Shown one piece after another: positions 17,469 to 26,330 of a stretch of DNA of 64,000 bases (position 1 is its first letter; every line of letters begins with the position of its first letter). The translations under genes and the position numbers were made by a program. The notes below the pieces were generated by a model that was given only the letters and a program-made list of their open reading frames with translations, was not told where the DNA came from and made no database searches. Source of the stretch: Alcanivorax sp. S71-1-4 (GTDB lineage Bacteria; Pseudomonadota; Gammaproteobacteria; Pseudomonadales; Alcanivoracaceae); NCBI RefSeq assembly GCF_009846755.1, contig NZ_AQOR01000002.1:1-64000 (forward strand), read 5' to 3'.

Positions 17469-18608
17469 TCACTCCAATCCCGGCAGTGGCGGCGGTGACA
17501 TTCGCTGCGGCTGCCGGGAAATACCTTCCATGAACGCCACCAATGCCTGGATATCCTGATCGGACAGCCCGAGCGGTTTCAGCAGCGGGGAGGTTTGCGG
17601 GTACAGCGGGTCGTCCCGCAGTGGATTACCCGCACTGACTTCCGCCCCGCCGGCATTATAAATATTCAGCAGGCCCTCCAGCGTCAGCATCAGACCGTTG
17701 TGCGCCCAAGGGCCGGTAAAGGCGACATCGCGCAAACCCGGTGTGCGGAATGCACCGACATCCTCGGCCTTGCCGGTGACGCTGTAGCGGCCACGATCTT
17801 CTCTCATACGTCCGAAGAAATGCATGCCGATGTTATGAAACCCGCCGTCCGTCAGCAGCGGGCCGTGATGACAGTTCATGCAACCCGCCTGCGTGCGAAA
17901 CAGATGCAACCCGCGCACCTGTTCATCACTGAGAAAGCGGTATTCGCCACGCATGAACCGGTCGAACGCACTGGTGCGGCTGGTAACAGTGCGCACGAAA
18001 GTGGCAATGGCACGGGCCACGGCATCCTCGTTGATATCGCCATCACCAAACACTGCATCGAACCGCTCACGGTATTCAGGGATGCGTGCAAGTGCCCGCA
18101 TCACCTGCTTCAGGTCCGCATTCATTTCCCTTGGATTGACCATCGCCATCAGCGCCTGCTGTTCCAGCGTGTCCGCGCGGCCATCCCAGAACATGGTGCT
18201 CAAATATCCGGCATTGATGATGGTCGGCGCGTTGCGCCCGCCGGCACGCCGGTCATGCCCGAACGGCACTGCCCGGCCATCGGCCCAGCCCAGGTGCGGA
18301 TCATGACAGGACGCACAGGCAATCTGGCCGGAGGACGACAATCGCGGATCAAAGAAAAGCATTCTCCCCAGCGCCGCCTTGCTTGAGGAATAGGGATTAT
18401 TTTCCGGGAAAGGCACCGACGGCAGCGGCCCCATCTCACGCCAGACGACGCCATCCGCCACCGTCGGCGCCGGCCAGCAGTGCACCGGCTGCTCATAGGC
18501 CGCGCGCAAGGCGGCCATGTCCGGCTCCGCCGGCAACACCGCGCATTGCAAGGCACTGGCGCCGGCACTCAACCCGAGCAGCAACAACCCAACCAGGCTA
18601 GAACGCAT
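17469..18608 (-). CDS. Di-haem cytochrome c peroxidase/MauG-family protein
   Basis: A 379-aa periplasmic protein with a signal peptide (MRSSLVGLLLLGLSAGASA) and two haem c motifs, CASCH near residue 103 and CMNCH near residue 253, the arrangement of bacterial cytochrome c peroxidases and MauG-like enzymes. The GRDGRADTLEQQA-type segment (FWDGRADTLEQQA) and FRTPGLRDVAFTGPWAHNG are family signatures. MauG relatives oxidise H2O2 or post-translationally modify proteins. The start at 18608 overlaps the TonB receptor stop by 11 bp, so the genes are co-transcribed and translationally coupled. It is the last gene of the four-gene leftward operon. Confidence 0.9.
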   Translation of the reverse strand: MRSSLVGLLLLGLSAGASALQCAVLPAEPDMAALRAAYEQPVHCWPAPTVADGVVWREMGPLPSVPFPENNPYSSSKAALGRMLFFDPRLSSSGQIACASCHDPHLGWADGRAVPFGHDRRAGGRNAPTIINAGYLSTMFWDGRADTLEQQALMAMVNPREMNADLKQVMRALARIPEYRERFDAVFGDGDINEDAVARAIATFVRTVTSRTSAFDRFMRGEYRFLSDEQVRGLHLFRTQAGCMNCHHGPLLTDGGFHNIGMHFFGRMREDRGRYSVTGKAEDVGAFRTPGLRDVAFTGPWAHNGLMLTLEGLLNIYNAGGAEVSAGNPLRDDPLYPQTSPLLKPLGLSDQDIQALVAFMEGISRQPQRMSPPPLPGLE

Positions 18609-21075
18609 AGTCCATTCCCAGCCAGAAACGACGGCCAATTTCAACGCCACGCGCGCCAACCGGCACGCTGTAAGTGCGCGCATTGGCGATGTTTTCCACG
18701 TCCAGCAGCAGGGAGAAACGGTGGCGAGGCCAGGGAGTCCATTTGATATTGGCGTTGGCCAGTATGCGGCGCGGGGTATTGGTGTCCGTGAGCACCGGCA
18801 GTATCTCTGGCTGGCCGTCGGGTCCGGTGATGGTGATATTGCCCGTTTCAATAACATTGTCGTGGCTGCCAAGGTATTCCAGCACCACACCCACCTGCAG
18901 GGTTTTGGCCAGGTCCTGCGAGATCCGGAAGTTGCCCACCAGAGGCCGGGCAAAGTTCTGGCGCAACACCTCTACCGCACTGCTGCGCATACGCTGCCCG
19001 CGGTACCACACATAAGGCGAGGTGGAGACATCACCCAGCGAGTCATCATAGCTTTCGTTGGTGGAGGAAGATTCTGACCAGGTCAAGGTAATGCCGGCAT
19101 GCGTACCTGTGGACCAGCTTCTGTCCCAGCCCAGCGAAACACTTTCATACTCACTATGGCCGTCATTGTTCAGCATGATGACGCGAAAGCCATCCTGAAG
19201 AATATCGGTGGTTTCACTGGAGAACTGATCGCGATTACGCCGTTGCAGCAGATCAATGCTGGCCACACCGCCGAGGAAGTGCTGACGCAGGCCGATGGTC
19301 AGCTCATCACTGTAAGGTGTTTTCAGGTCGTTGGAGCGGTATATCTCCTCGGACTGCTGGGCCGCACGCTCCCAGTCATTGACGATGTTCTGCGTGGCGC
19401 CCCGGGATTCCCCGTACGCGGGACGACGTGCTTCGCGCAGGCGATAGGTGATCAGCGATCCGCCATAATAACGATTGGCGCCAAACACCAGCAGGCTGCG
19501 ACGATCACCGGCCAGATCGACGCTGAAGCGGCTGCGCGGCGCAATATCAACGTTACGGGTGTAGTCATTGTAATCACCCCGCAACCCGAAGGTTGCCTCA
19601 AACCGGGGCCAGGCGAAACTCATTTCACTGAACAGGCCAGCCTCCAGCAGAGTGACATCCACGTTATCGGCTTCATAGACTCTCCGGCGGGTAAAATACT
19701 GCTCGTTATCAACGCAATCCACCACTGAGCCACGGCAGTCAATATCCGGATTCTTCAGTGCCGAACTGTACTGGCGGCTCGTCGAGGGCCGCTCGTACCC
19801 AACCTGGCTGTAGATGGCTTCGGTACCGTAGCTCACTTGCATGACCGATCCGGAAAATGTGCGAGCCGGCTCGCTGATCTTGAGCTTGCTGCTCGCACTC
19901 TGTTCGAAACGTTCCAGCGAGCCGGTCCCGCCAATGTGACTCAACCCGGTTTCCACATTGGCACCCCAGGGCTTGCTGGCCGTGACCGCCCAACTGAAGC
20001 CGTCACGCGGCCCTTCACGGTTGCTTTCCCGGGTGGATAAATTGGTATCGAACTGTACTTTCCTCGCGCGATTGGTGACGAACCGGAGTTTGTTACCGAG
20101 AGACAGACCGCCTCCGGTGAACTGATACTCGCTGTCCAGATAGGTCGGCAGATAACCGGTCTGCTCAAACGGCGCCCAGATCAGGCTGGTATCGGATTCG
20201 AGACCGTTAAAGAATGCCTGGCTGTGCTTGAGAAACAGGTTCAGGTTGCGCTGCGTCTGTTGCTCGGTCTGGTTCACCACCAGCAGCGGCGTACTGGATT
20301 CGGCCAGCGCGAACGCTGCAACGATACCTGCCGTATCACTTATCGGACGGGAATGACGCACTGTGTAGCGGCTGCGCCTGAAATCCGGCTCGCCGACAGG
20401 TGCGCGCTCGACACCCGGCTCAGGGGGCAACTGGAACACGCGGGATTTTACCCAATCACCCTGGGTACGACGTGCCGAGAGATACGTCTCCGGCGTTGCC
20501 CCGTGACGACGGGTTTCCATGTTTACCACGCCCCCCAGAAAACGGCCGTACTCTGCCGGAACGTTGCTCTGCCAGACTTCCACACTGTCGATCAGGTCCA
20601 GATCGAGGAAAAGCCCCTGATCCTGACGCGGCGGCTCGGACCCCAGACCGCTGCCCTTGCCCGGATCAAAACGGCTGTTGACAGAAAATCCATCCAGCGT
20701 GAAATTGTTTTCGTAGATGCGCCCCCCGGCGATCGACACCGACGGAGGACGCAAATCCACAAGAGAGTCATCGTCAAAGCGTTCTTCATCAAACTGCACA
20801 TTCGGAATACTGCTCAGCACCGGCGTAATCTGGCCGCTGCCCTGACCGTACCGATCCAGTTGCCGGCGATTAATCAGCCAGTTGCCTTCCTTTTCCGTCG
20901 GCGCGGTGGATTCCCGTTGCGCCCGCACCTCCACTTGGCGCAAAAACGCAGCACCTTGAGGGGATACGACACCTTCTTCCGGGCCGGTTTCTGCCTCCGG
21001 CTCCGCGAACACAGGCACGGCCAGAATGCAAAAAAGCAGCCCCGCGAGGGGCTGCCTGAATAACAATTGGTTCAT
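18598..21075 (-). CDS. TonB-dependent outer-membrane receptor
   Basis: An 825-aa protein with a signal peptide (FRQPLAGLLFCILAVPVFA) followed by a plug domain (about 55-190, IPNVQFDEERFDDDSLVDLR and NNFTLDGFSVNSRF), then a long beta-barrel of alternating aromatic and polar strands ending in a terminal Phe (GRRFWLGMDYAF), as expected for outer-membrane beta-barrels. Such receptors import siderophores, haem or other metal complexes using TonB energy. It starts 5 bp after the stop of the giant lipoprotein gene and overlaps the peroxidase gene start. Ligand unknown; the upstream Fur-box suggests iron or an iron complex. An alternative GTG/ATG start lies 72 bp upstream. Confidence 0.92.
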   Translation of the reverse strand: MNQLLFRQPLAGLLFCILAVPVFAEPEAETGPEEGVVSPQGAAFLRQVEVRAQRESTAPTEKEGNWLINRRQLDRYGQGSGQITPVLSSIPNVQFDEERFDDDSLVDLRPPSVSIAGGRIYENNFTLDGFSVNSRFDPGKGSGLGSEPPRQDQGLFLDLDLIDSVEVWQSNVPAEYGRFLGGVVNMETRRHGATPETYLSARRTQGDWVKSRVFQLPPEPGVERAPVGEPDFRRSRYTVRHSRPISDTAGIVAAFALAESSTPLLVVNQTEQQTQRNLNLFLKHSQAFFNGLESDTSLIWAPFEQTGYLPTYLDSEYQFTGGGLSLGNKLRFVTNRARKVQFDTNLSTRESNREGPRDGFSWAVTASKPWGANVETGLSHIGGTGSLERFEQSASSKLKISEPARTFSGSVMQVSYGTEAIYSQVGYERPSTSRQYSSALKNPDIDCRGSVVDCVDNEQYFTRRRVYEADNVDVTLLEAGLFSEMSFAWPRFEATFGLRGDYNDYTRNVDIAPRSRFSVDLAGDRRSLLVFGANRYYGGSLITYRLREARRPAYGESRGATQNIVNDWERAAQQSEEIYRSNDLKTPYSDELTIGLRQHFLGGVASIDLLQRRNRDQFSSETTDILQDGFRVIMLNNDGHSEYESVSLGWDRSWSTGTHAGITLTWSESSSTNESYDDSLGDVSTSPYVWYRGQRMRSSAVEVLRQNFARPLVGNFRISQDLAKTLQVGVVLEYLGSHDNVIETGNITITGPDGQPEILPVLTDTNTPRRILANANIKWTPWPRHRFSLLLDVENIANARTYSVPVGARGVEIGRRFWLGMDYAF

Positions 21076-21080
21076 AAGGA

Positions 21081-24000
21081 TCAGGCCGCGCAGTCCGCCA
21101 GGCCGTCCGTGGCAAAGAAGGGGCGACGGTCCTGACTGTCGGGGCATCCATCGCCGTCGATGTCATCGTCAAGTTCGAAGGGGTTCTCGCCGGCGCTGCT
21201 GTCCGCCGGATCGAAGAAGTCCGGGCGACCGTCACCGTCCAGGTCGCGTGAGGCGTGGAGACTTCCGGGGAAATCATCATGTTCTACGATGGCCGCCGCT
21301 ACCGCGCCGAGGGCCGCCTCACGGTCTGGACGATATTCGATCTGATTAGCTGCTCCCACAGCGTCAGCAGCGTAACCGGCATCCACCAACAACAATGCTA
21401 TGGCACTAATGACACTCGCTCTTTGTTCAGATGAATTCAGTGCCAGCGCTTCATTGATGAGTGGCACATTGTCATCCAACAGCAGCGAGGCCACCTGTGT
21501 TTCCAGCCACCCCAAAAGCGCCTGCCGGTCCGTATCTGGCACGCCATCCACAGCAATACGCGAACGCAGAGTCTCACTCACTGACAGCAACGTAGCTACG
21601 TAAGAGCGGATCAGAGTGATCTTTGCGTTACGTTCTGACTGATCATCACCAACTGGCAGAGGCAGCGCTGGCACACCCTCCAGGGCTGCAGACAGTGCGT
21701 TTCGTGTCACCGCATTGAGGCCAGCTAATGCAGAAAATCTGGCAACGGTCATCAGGTTAGTGTGGCTATCTTCACTGGCCTGAGCCAACGGAAGCATGCG
21801 CTCTGCCACAACACCTATGCGTTGCAGATCAGACATGTGCATCAGTTCATTGTTGATCACACTCGAGTAAGAGAAAAACTGAACATCCGGTGTCGACCAA
21901 CTATAACCTTGTATGAACGTCAGACAACTATCCATCTCCGTATCCGCACGCTCACGATCACCGATGCGATACCAAGCGAACGCCACCTTGGCACAGCCCC
22001 ATGAACCCAGCATATTCGCGCTGTCCGCATTTTCCTCCAGCCAAGCATCACTGCCGACAATACCGTCAGCATATTCAACCACGGCAGCGGCTGCCTCCAA
22101 TTGCGACAGGCCGATCAGCAGATTGAGAAGACCGACCCCATCATAATTTGTGCCCGTCCAGAGAATGGTACTTAGGCTGCCTCCCAGGCTTTCTTCATCT
22201 GCCAGAAGCTCGTCGAGCACCACATCCACCTCCTGCTCTTCTAGCGCCGCCAACGTCTGCCATGCAGCGATAGCAGACAGTGCACGGCTTTTCTGGGAGG
22301 AAGAGCTGATGGTATCCGTCAGCGCCAGGAATTCGTCAATGCGATCATTTCGTCCGTATACGTCTGCCATATAGCGAATTGACGAGTCCACATTGGTACC
22401 TTGCTCACGGAGAGCCAGGAATGCCTCAACGGTCGGCCAAGGGTCTTGCCCCAGACGATCCTCGTACCCAGCGATTACCGTCAGATAAAGGGCTTTCACC
22501 GTTTCCGCACCATTTGGCAGCGGCGGCGTGCCCAATACGATCGTCTTGTAGACAGCCAGCAACTGCTCAGCTTCGGTCAGCGACAGATTACCAGATTCAT
22601 ACTCTGCGATGGCGTCCGGAACTGGACCCAAACCAGTGGCACTACCGAGCGCCCCAATCACTCTTCCATATAACGTGCGGACATCTGCATTCCCAGCATT
22701 CACTAAAGCAAACTGATACAAAGGCTCAAGAGCACGCTCGCCCAAATCGGTATTGCCTGAATAGCGAGAAAAATTTACCAGACTGATCAGCATTTCGGCT
22801 TCGTCCTCGCCGACAAATCCCGGCCCGCCCAAGGATGCAATGATCCTGTCCGCACCATCTAGCGCGGCTATCATCACTTCCCTGGCATCTGCCGTGCGCC
22901 CTTGCCCTCCCAGGAGCTGGGCAACTTTCTTCTGTGCTTCAATGCGCTGGCTAGCCTGAAAAATTCGAGTTTCCAATGTCACCAGCGCCTGATCCAGCAA
23001 ACCGGCCGCAGCCTGCCCCGCCGCGATACTCTGATACAACGGATCTAGCACGTTATCATCCATGACCCCGTCAAAAATTCGCTCGGCCCGATAAAACGGC
23101 GACAAATCCGACGCATAGAAGTACGCCAGTCGGCGCGCATTATCACTGCCCAGGAATTCACCCGGCGCCAACGGCAGGGTGTGATCAATCGCATCGCGTG
23201 CGGCAGTGATGCCAGCGATGCGGTCGCTGGAAAGGGTCGGCACGACAAACTGCTCATCCGACAGATCAGCCAGTTCAATCTCGCCTTCAGTCAGTGCATA
23301 ACGGATCAGGTTGACCACGCGCGCGCTGTCCAGCGGCACACCGCGGCGGCCATTGGCGTCCCATACAGCCTGCACCAGCGCATCGAAATTGGCAGCAGTG
23401 ACCGGGTCGTCCAGATTCAATGCGCCGATGTATTCGTTGATATGGTGTGCCATGCCCACGCGCAGGTTGGCCAGCGTAAAGCGCTCAGCCACCTGCTCTG
23501 CGTCCGCTGCGCCCGAGGCGTCGAATTGCTGTTCCACTTCCGCCAGCAGGGCAAAGTTATCGGCGGTACTTGCCGCACGCGCGTCATCAATCAGTTGCTG
23601 TCGCGCCATCAGCAGGTCGCCGTTGGCAGCCCGCAGCGCGCCGGCGATCAATGCCACTGGCGCTTCTTCATCGCGCAGGGCGTTCAGCCAGCCGGCCAGG
23701 TGCAGTGCGCTGTATTGCGCTGCGGCGCTGTCACGCGGGTCGGCCAGCACGGCGGCATCACTGAGGCTGTACCAGCCGGCGACGGTCTGCGTGGCTGCCT
23801 CGGCGCTCAGGCCGTCTTCCTCGATCAGGTACTGCACCAGCGACGTCAGCAGCGACACCACCGGCTCACCTTCGGTGACCGGCGCACTGAGCACGGCATT
23901 GCGGAAGCTGTAGCCGGTGACGACGTCTTCGCCACCCCGGCTGGTGAGCACAGCGCCGCTGAGGTCGCTGCCGGCGGGATAGTTGATCGTGAAGCGACCC

Positions 24001-24221
24001 TCGCCATCCGTGGTGACCACCGCCGCCAGGGCATTGCCGCTGGCGCTGCGCAGCGTCACCGTGGCGCCTGCAATCGCCGGGTCCACCACCACGCCGCTCA
24101 TGCTGTGTGTCGACGGCGTGCCGCCGCCGCCACCGCCCCCGCCCCCGCCACCACAGGCGGAGAGCAGGCCCAGGCCCAGCACGAGCAGCGCCGTGCGGAA
24201 GGAGAAGGAAACTGTGTTCAT
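21081..24221 (-). CDS. Very large lipoprotein with Gly-tract, helical repeats and C-terminal calcium-binding-type repeats
   Basis: A 1046-aa exported protein with a lipobox (LGLLSAC, Cys at residue 23) directly followed by 11 Gly. An early beta-type domain (about 40-110, GATVTLRSASGNALAAVVTTDGEG in part) looks like a carboxypeptidase-regulatory-like fold. The bulk (about 180-980) is helical with TPR-like pairs. The C-terminus carries thrombospondin type 3-like acidic motifs (DLDGDGRPDFFDP and DDDIDGDGCPDSQD) that usually bind calcium. I cannot assign an enzymatic function. It lies between the small four-Cys protein and the TonB receptor, so it is probably a surface or periplasmic partner. The middle of the gene is clearly less GC-rich than its neighbours. 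Confidence 0.85.
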   Translation of the reverse strand: MNTVSFSFRTALLVLGLGLLSACGGGGGGGGGGGTPSTHSMSGVVVDPAIAGATVTLRSASGNALAAVVTTDGEGRFTINYPAGSDLSGAVLTSRGGEDVVTGYSFRNAVLSAPVTEGEPVVSLLTSLVQYLIEEDGLSAEAATQTVAGWYSLSDAAVLADPRDSAAAQYSALHLAGWLNALRDEEAPVALIAGALRAANGDLLMARQQLIDDARAASTADNFALLAEVEQQFDASGAADAEQVAERFTLANLRVGMAHHINEYIGALNLDDPVTAANFDALVQAVWDANGRRGVPLDSARVVNLIRYALTEGEIELADLSDEQFVVPTLSSDRIAGITAARDAIDHTLPLAPGEFLGSDNARRLAYFYASDLSPFYRAERIFDGVMDDNVLDPLYQSIAAGQAAAGLLDQALVTLETRIFQASQRIEAQKKVAQLLGGQGRTADAREVMIAALDGADRIIASLGGPGFVGEDEAEMLISLVNFSRYSGNTDLGERALEPLYQFALVNAGNADVRTLYGRVIGALGSATGLGPVPDAIAEYESGNLSLTEAEQLLAVYKTIVLGTPPLPNGAETVKALYLTVIAGYEDRLGQDPWPTVEAFLALREQGTNVDSSIRYMADVYGRNDRIDEFLALTDTISSSSQKSRALSAIAAWQTLAALEEQEVDVVLDELLADEESLGGSLSTILWTGTNYDGVGLLNLLIGLSQLEAAAAVVEYADGIVGSDAWLEENADSANMLGSWGCAKVAFAWYRIGDRERADTEMDSCLTFIQGYSWSTPDVQFFSYSSVINNELMHMSDLQRIGVVAERMLPLAQASEDSHTNLMTVARFSALAGLNAVTRNALSAALEGVPALPLPVGDDQSERNAKITLIRSYVATLLSVSETLRSRIAVDGVPDTDRQALLGWLETQVASLLLDDNVPLINEALALNSSEQRASVISAIALLLVDAGYAADAVGAANQIEYRPDREAALGAVAAAIVEHDDFPGSLHASRDLDGDGRPDFFDPADSSAGENPFELDDDIDGDGCPDSQDRRPFFATDGLADCAA

Positions 24222-24317
24222 GGCGCAAGCCCCCGAGGAAAGTTGAATCGTTCATGCCGGGCCGGGCGTCCCTGGCCGCCAGACGACATCCTGTCGAGGC
24301 GTGCAGTGTGCGTGTCG

Positions 24318-24617
24318 TCAGTCGCAGATCACGTTGAGCAATTGCGTGGCCTGGGTCGGGTCCAGTTCCCGCAACAGGCAACCATCACGACGGGCGCTGA
24401 CGATGTCCGGGAAGGTGAAACGCTCAATGCCTTCGCAGGTGATATCCCGCGCTACCAGCCAATCCGCCAGTGCCGGGTCCCCCACTTCCTGAGCCAGGCC
24501 TTCGCCGAGGTTGATCCACTCATCGCAGTTCAGCGCCAGCGTCGGCGCCTGGTCGGCACCGGCCAGCGAGGCAAGGCCGCAGCACAGCAGCAGGGCAGGC
24601 AAGCGTGTTCGAGACAT
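24318..24617 (-). CDS. Small secreted four-cysteine protein of unknown function
   Basis: A 99-aa protein with a signal peptide (RLPALLLCCGLASLAGA) and a mature part of about 78 aa containing four Cys (positions 31, 61, 80 and 98), which could form two disulfides, and Trp at 34 and 53. I recognise no family. It is the first gene after the Fur-box, 96 bp ahead of the giant lipoprotein gene on the same strand. GGGGGATT precedes the start. A role as a partner or substrate of the TonB/peroxidase genes is suggested by position only. Confidence 0.75.
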   Translation of the reverse strand: MSRTRLPALLLCCGLASLAGADQAPTLALNCDEWINLGEGLAQEVGDPALADWLVARDITCEGIERFTFPDIVSARRDGCLLRELDPTQATQLLNVICD

Positions 24618-24702
24618 GGCAAATCCCCCGGTCCGATCTGAAGCAAAGAAGCAAAGACGGCTGCCGTGGCCGGCAGTCTGAGGCGCAAATCGTAAATCTA
24701 AA

Positions 24703-24717
24703 TAATAATGATTATCA
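24703..24717. promoter_or_regulatory. Fur-box-like operator
   Basis: The minus strand reads TGATAATCATTATTA, i.e. two 7-bp half-sites around a central C that match the 7-1-7 Fur consensus TGATAAT-N-ATTATCA at 13 of 14 positions. It lies 86 bp upstream of the small secreted protein gene and 136 bp upstream of the divergent sugar dehydrogenase, so it most likely controls the leftward operon; a dual effect is possible. Confidence 0.85.
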
Positions 24718-24852
24718 ACCATTAAGTGATATCGCAAAGCCATTACTTCGTTTGCGTTGCCGCCCCCGCGCTCGCGATATAGCCTCTTTGGCAGGCCAAC
24801 CCCTTGAATTGGAAGGCATACCGAAGCCCACCCGCGACCCACGGAGCCCGCC

Positions 24853-26034
24853 ATGACCATTGCCCGATCCGCTCGACGGTTCAGTGTCCTGCTTGCCCTC
24901 ACCACCCTGAGCGCCTGCTCGGCAGAAGACACCCCGCCATCCCCTGCCAGCAGCAACGAGGCTCACCTGGCCGTGCTGGCCACCAGCGCGCCGCAGCCTT
25001 CCCAGGCACACGATTTTGTTATCGAGACGTTGGCCGAGGGCCTGAAACATCCCTGGTCGGTGGCGTTTCTGCCGGACGGCACGCTGCTGATCAGCGAACG
25101 TGCCGGCACCCTGCGGCGGTTATCGCCAGCAGGGCTCTCCGCACCACTGACCGGCGTGCCGCAGGTCGTGGTGGAGAATCAGGGCGGGCTGCTGGATATC
25201 GCGCTGCACCCGGACTTCGCCGAGCAGCCGTTTGTGTACCTCAGCTATGCCACCGCCTGTGCCGAAGGCGGCGCCACCACGGCGTTCGGGCGTGGCCGGC
25301 TGGCAGACAGCGGCCTGGTGGATTTCACCGAGCTGTTCGCCGCCGATGCCTGCGCACGTGGCGGCCGCCACCACGCCGGGCGCCTGCTGTTCGACCGGGA
25401 CGGTTTTCTGTATCTGAGTGTCGGTGACCGTGGCCAGGACCCACGTGCGCAGGACACTGCCGATCACGCCGGTACACTGTTGCGCTTCAACGCCGACGGC
25501 AGCGTGCCGGCGGACAACCCGTTTGTGGGCGATCACGCAGGTCTGGATGAAATCTGGAGCTACGGCCACCGCAATCCGCAGGGCCTGGCGCTGCACCCGG
25601 ACACCGGCGCCCTCTGGGAACAGGAGCACGGCCCGAAAGGCGGCGACGAAATCAATCTGATCCGCCCCGGCATCAACTACGGCTGGCCGGTCATTACCTA
25701 CGGGCGCGAATACAACGGCGACTACATCGGCCCGGGCGAGCAGGACGGGCTGGAACAACCGCTGAAACACTGGACGCCTTCCATCGCACCGTCCGGCATG
25801 GCGTTTTACCAGGGCGATGCCTTTCCCGAGTGGCGCGGCGATATTTTTGTCGGCGCCCTGGCGGGCACACACCTGGCACGGGTGCGTTTCAACGGCACGG
25901 AGGAAGTCAGCGAAGAAAAACTGCTGGCAGACACCGGCTACCGGATCCGCGACGTACGCACGGGACCGGATGGCCGGCTCTACTTATTGACCGATGCACC
26001 AGACGGCAAACTGCTGCGGCTGTCACCGCCCTAG
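24853..26034 (+). CDS. PQQ-dependent sugar (aldose) dehydrogenase, YliI/soluble type, lipoprotein
   Basis: A 393-aa protein with a lipoprotein signal (LALTTLSACSAE, Cys about residue 17) and the six-bladed beta-propeller of the GSDH/sorbosone dehydrogenase family. GLLDIALHPDFAEQPFVYLSY (partly), GGRHHAGRLLFDRDGFLYLSVGDRGQ and GYGHRNPQGLALHP-type motifs, plus EQEHGPKGGDEINLI, are conserved catalytic/PQQ and calcium sites. Such enzymes oxidise aldoses in the periplasm with PQQ. The stop codon lies in the terminal repeat of the downstream element (26031-26190). No PQQ biosynthesis genes are in the window. Confidence 0.9.
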   Translation: MTIARSARRFSVLLALTTLSACSAEDTPPSPASSNEAHLAVLATSAPQPSQAHDFVIETLAEGLKHPWSVAFLPDGTLLISERAGTLRRLSPAGLSAPLTGVPQVVVENQGGLLDIALHPDFAEQPFVYLSYATACAEGGATTAFGRGRLADSGLVDFTELFAADACARGGRHHAGRLLFDRDGFLYLSVGDRGQDPRAQDTADHAGTLLRFNADGSVPADNPFVGDHAGLDEIWSYGHRNPQGLALHPDTGALWEQEHGPKGGDEINLIRPGINYGWPVITYGREYNGDYIGPGEQDGLEQPLKHWTPSIAPSGMAFYQGDAFPEWRGDIFVGALAGTHLARVRFNGTEEVSEEKLLADTGYRIRDVRTGPDGRLYLLTDAPDGKLLRLSPP

Positions 26035-26190
26035 CAGGGTGTTGATAAAGCCTCTTTGAGGCTTTATCAAGCCACCTTTGCGGCACAGGTCCGCAAAGAT
26101 GGACACGGAAAATCAATCGCTTATCGCGTTTGATTTTGCTGACGGCTTGCTTGAACCGTCAGCGCAGGCTGTTTTTCAACAGCCTGCTAG
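26031..26190. mobile_element. MITE-like element copy 1, about 160 bp
   Basis: Terminal inverted repeats of about 18-20 bp (CTAGCAGGGTGTTGATAAA at the left and, read inward from the right end, CTAGCAGGCTGTTGAAAAA) enclose a core that is repeated at 50561-50717: CGCAGGTCCGCAAAGNTGG-like and CGGAAAATCAATCGCTTATC blocks are identical or nearly so. No transposase is encoded; it probably moves in trans. The outermost CTAG at each end could be a target duplication or part of the repeat. The left end provides the stop codon of the sugar dehydrogenase. Confidence 0.88.
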
Positions 26191-26239
26191 ACTTTGGTCG
26201 GGCAGCCCGGGAAAAACGGAACTTGTTAACTGAATCACA

Positions 26240-26282
26240 CTGCCCTCCGGTGCGATAGTCCCAGCTTCGCACCGGAGGGCAG
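26240..26282. repeat. Perfect 15-bp stem with a 13-nt loop
   Basis: CTGCCCTCCGGTGCG (26240-26254) pairs with CGCACCGGAGGGCAG (26268-26282). It lies about 50 bp upstream of the start of the first repeat-protein gene. There is no U-tract on either side, so it looks like a 5'-leader structure or an operator. Confidence 0.7.
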
Positions 26283-26330
26283 GGACGCAGGCGCGCCTTC
26301 CGAACCAATAACATGTTCTCGGGGAAGCTC

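Noticed and set aside
17469-24617. Methanobactin-type MbnP/MbnH pair
   Set aside because: The di-haem enzyme and TonB receptor fit the theme, but no protein here resembles MbnP and no methanobactin precursor was seen; the comparison is kept only as an analogy.
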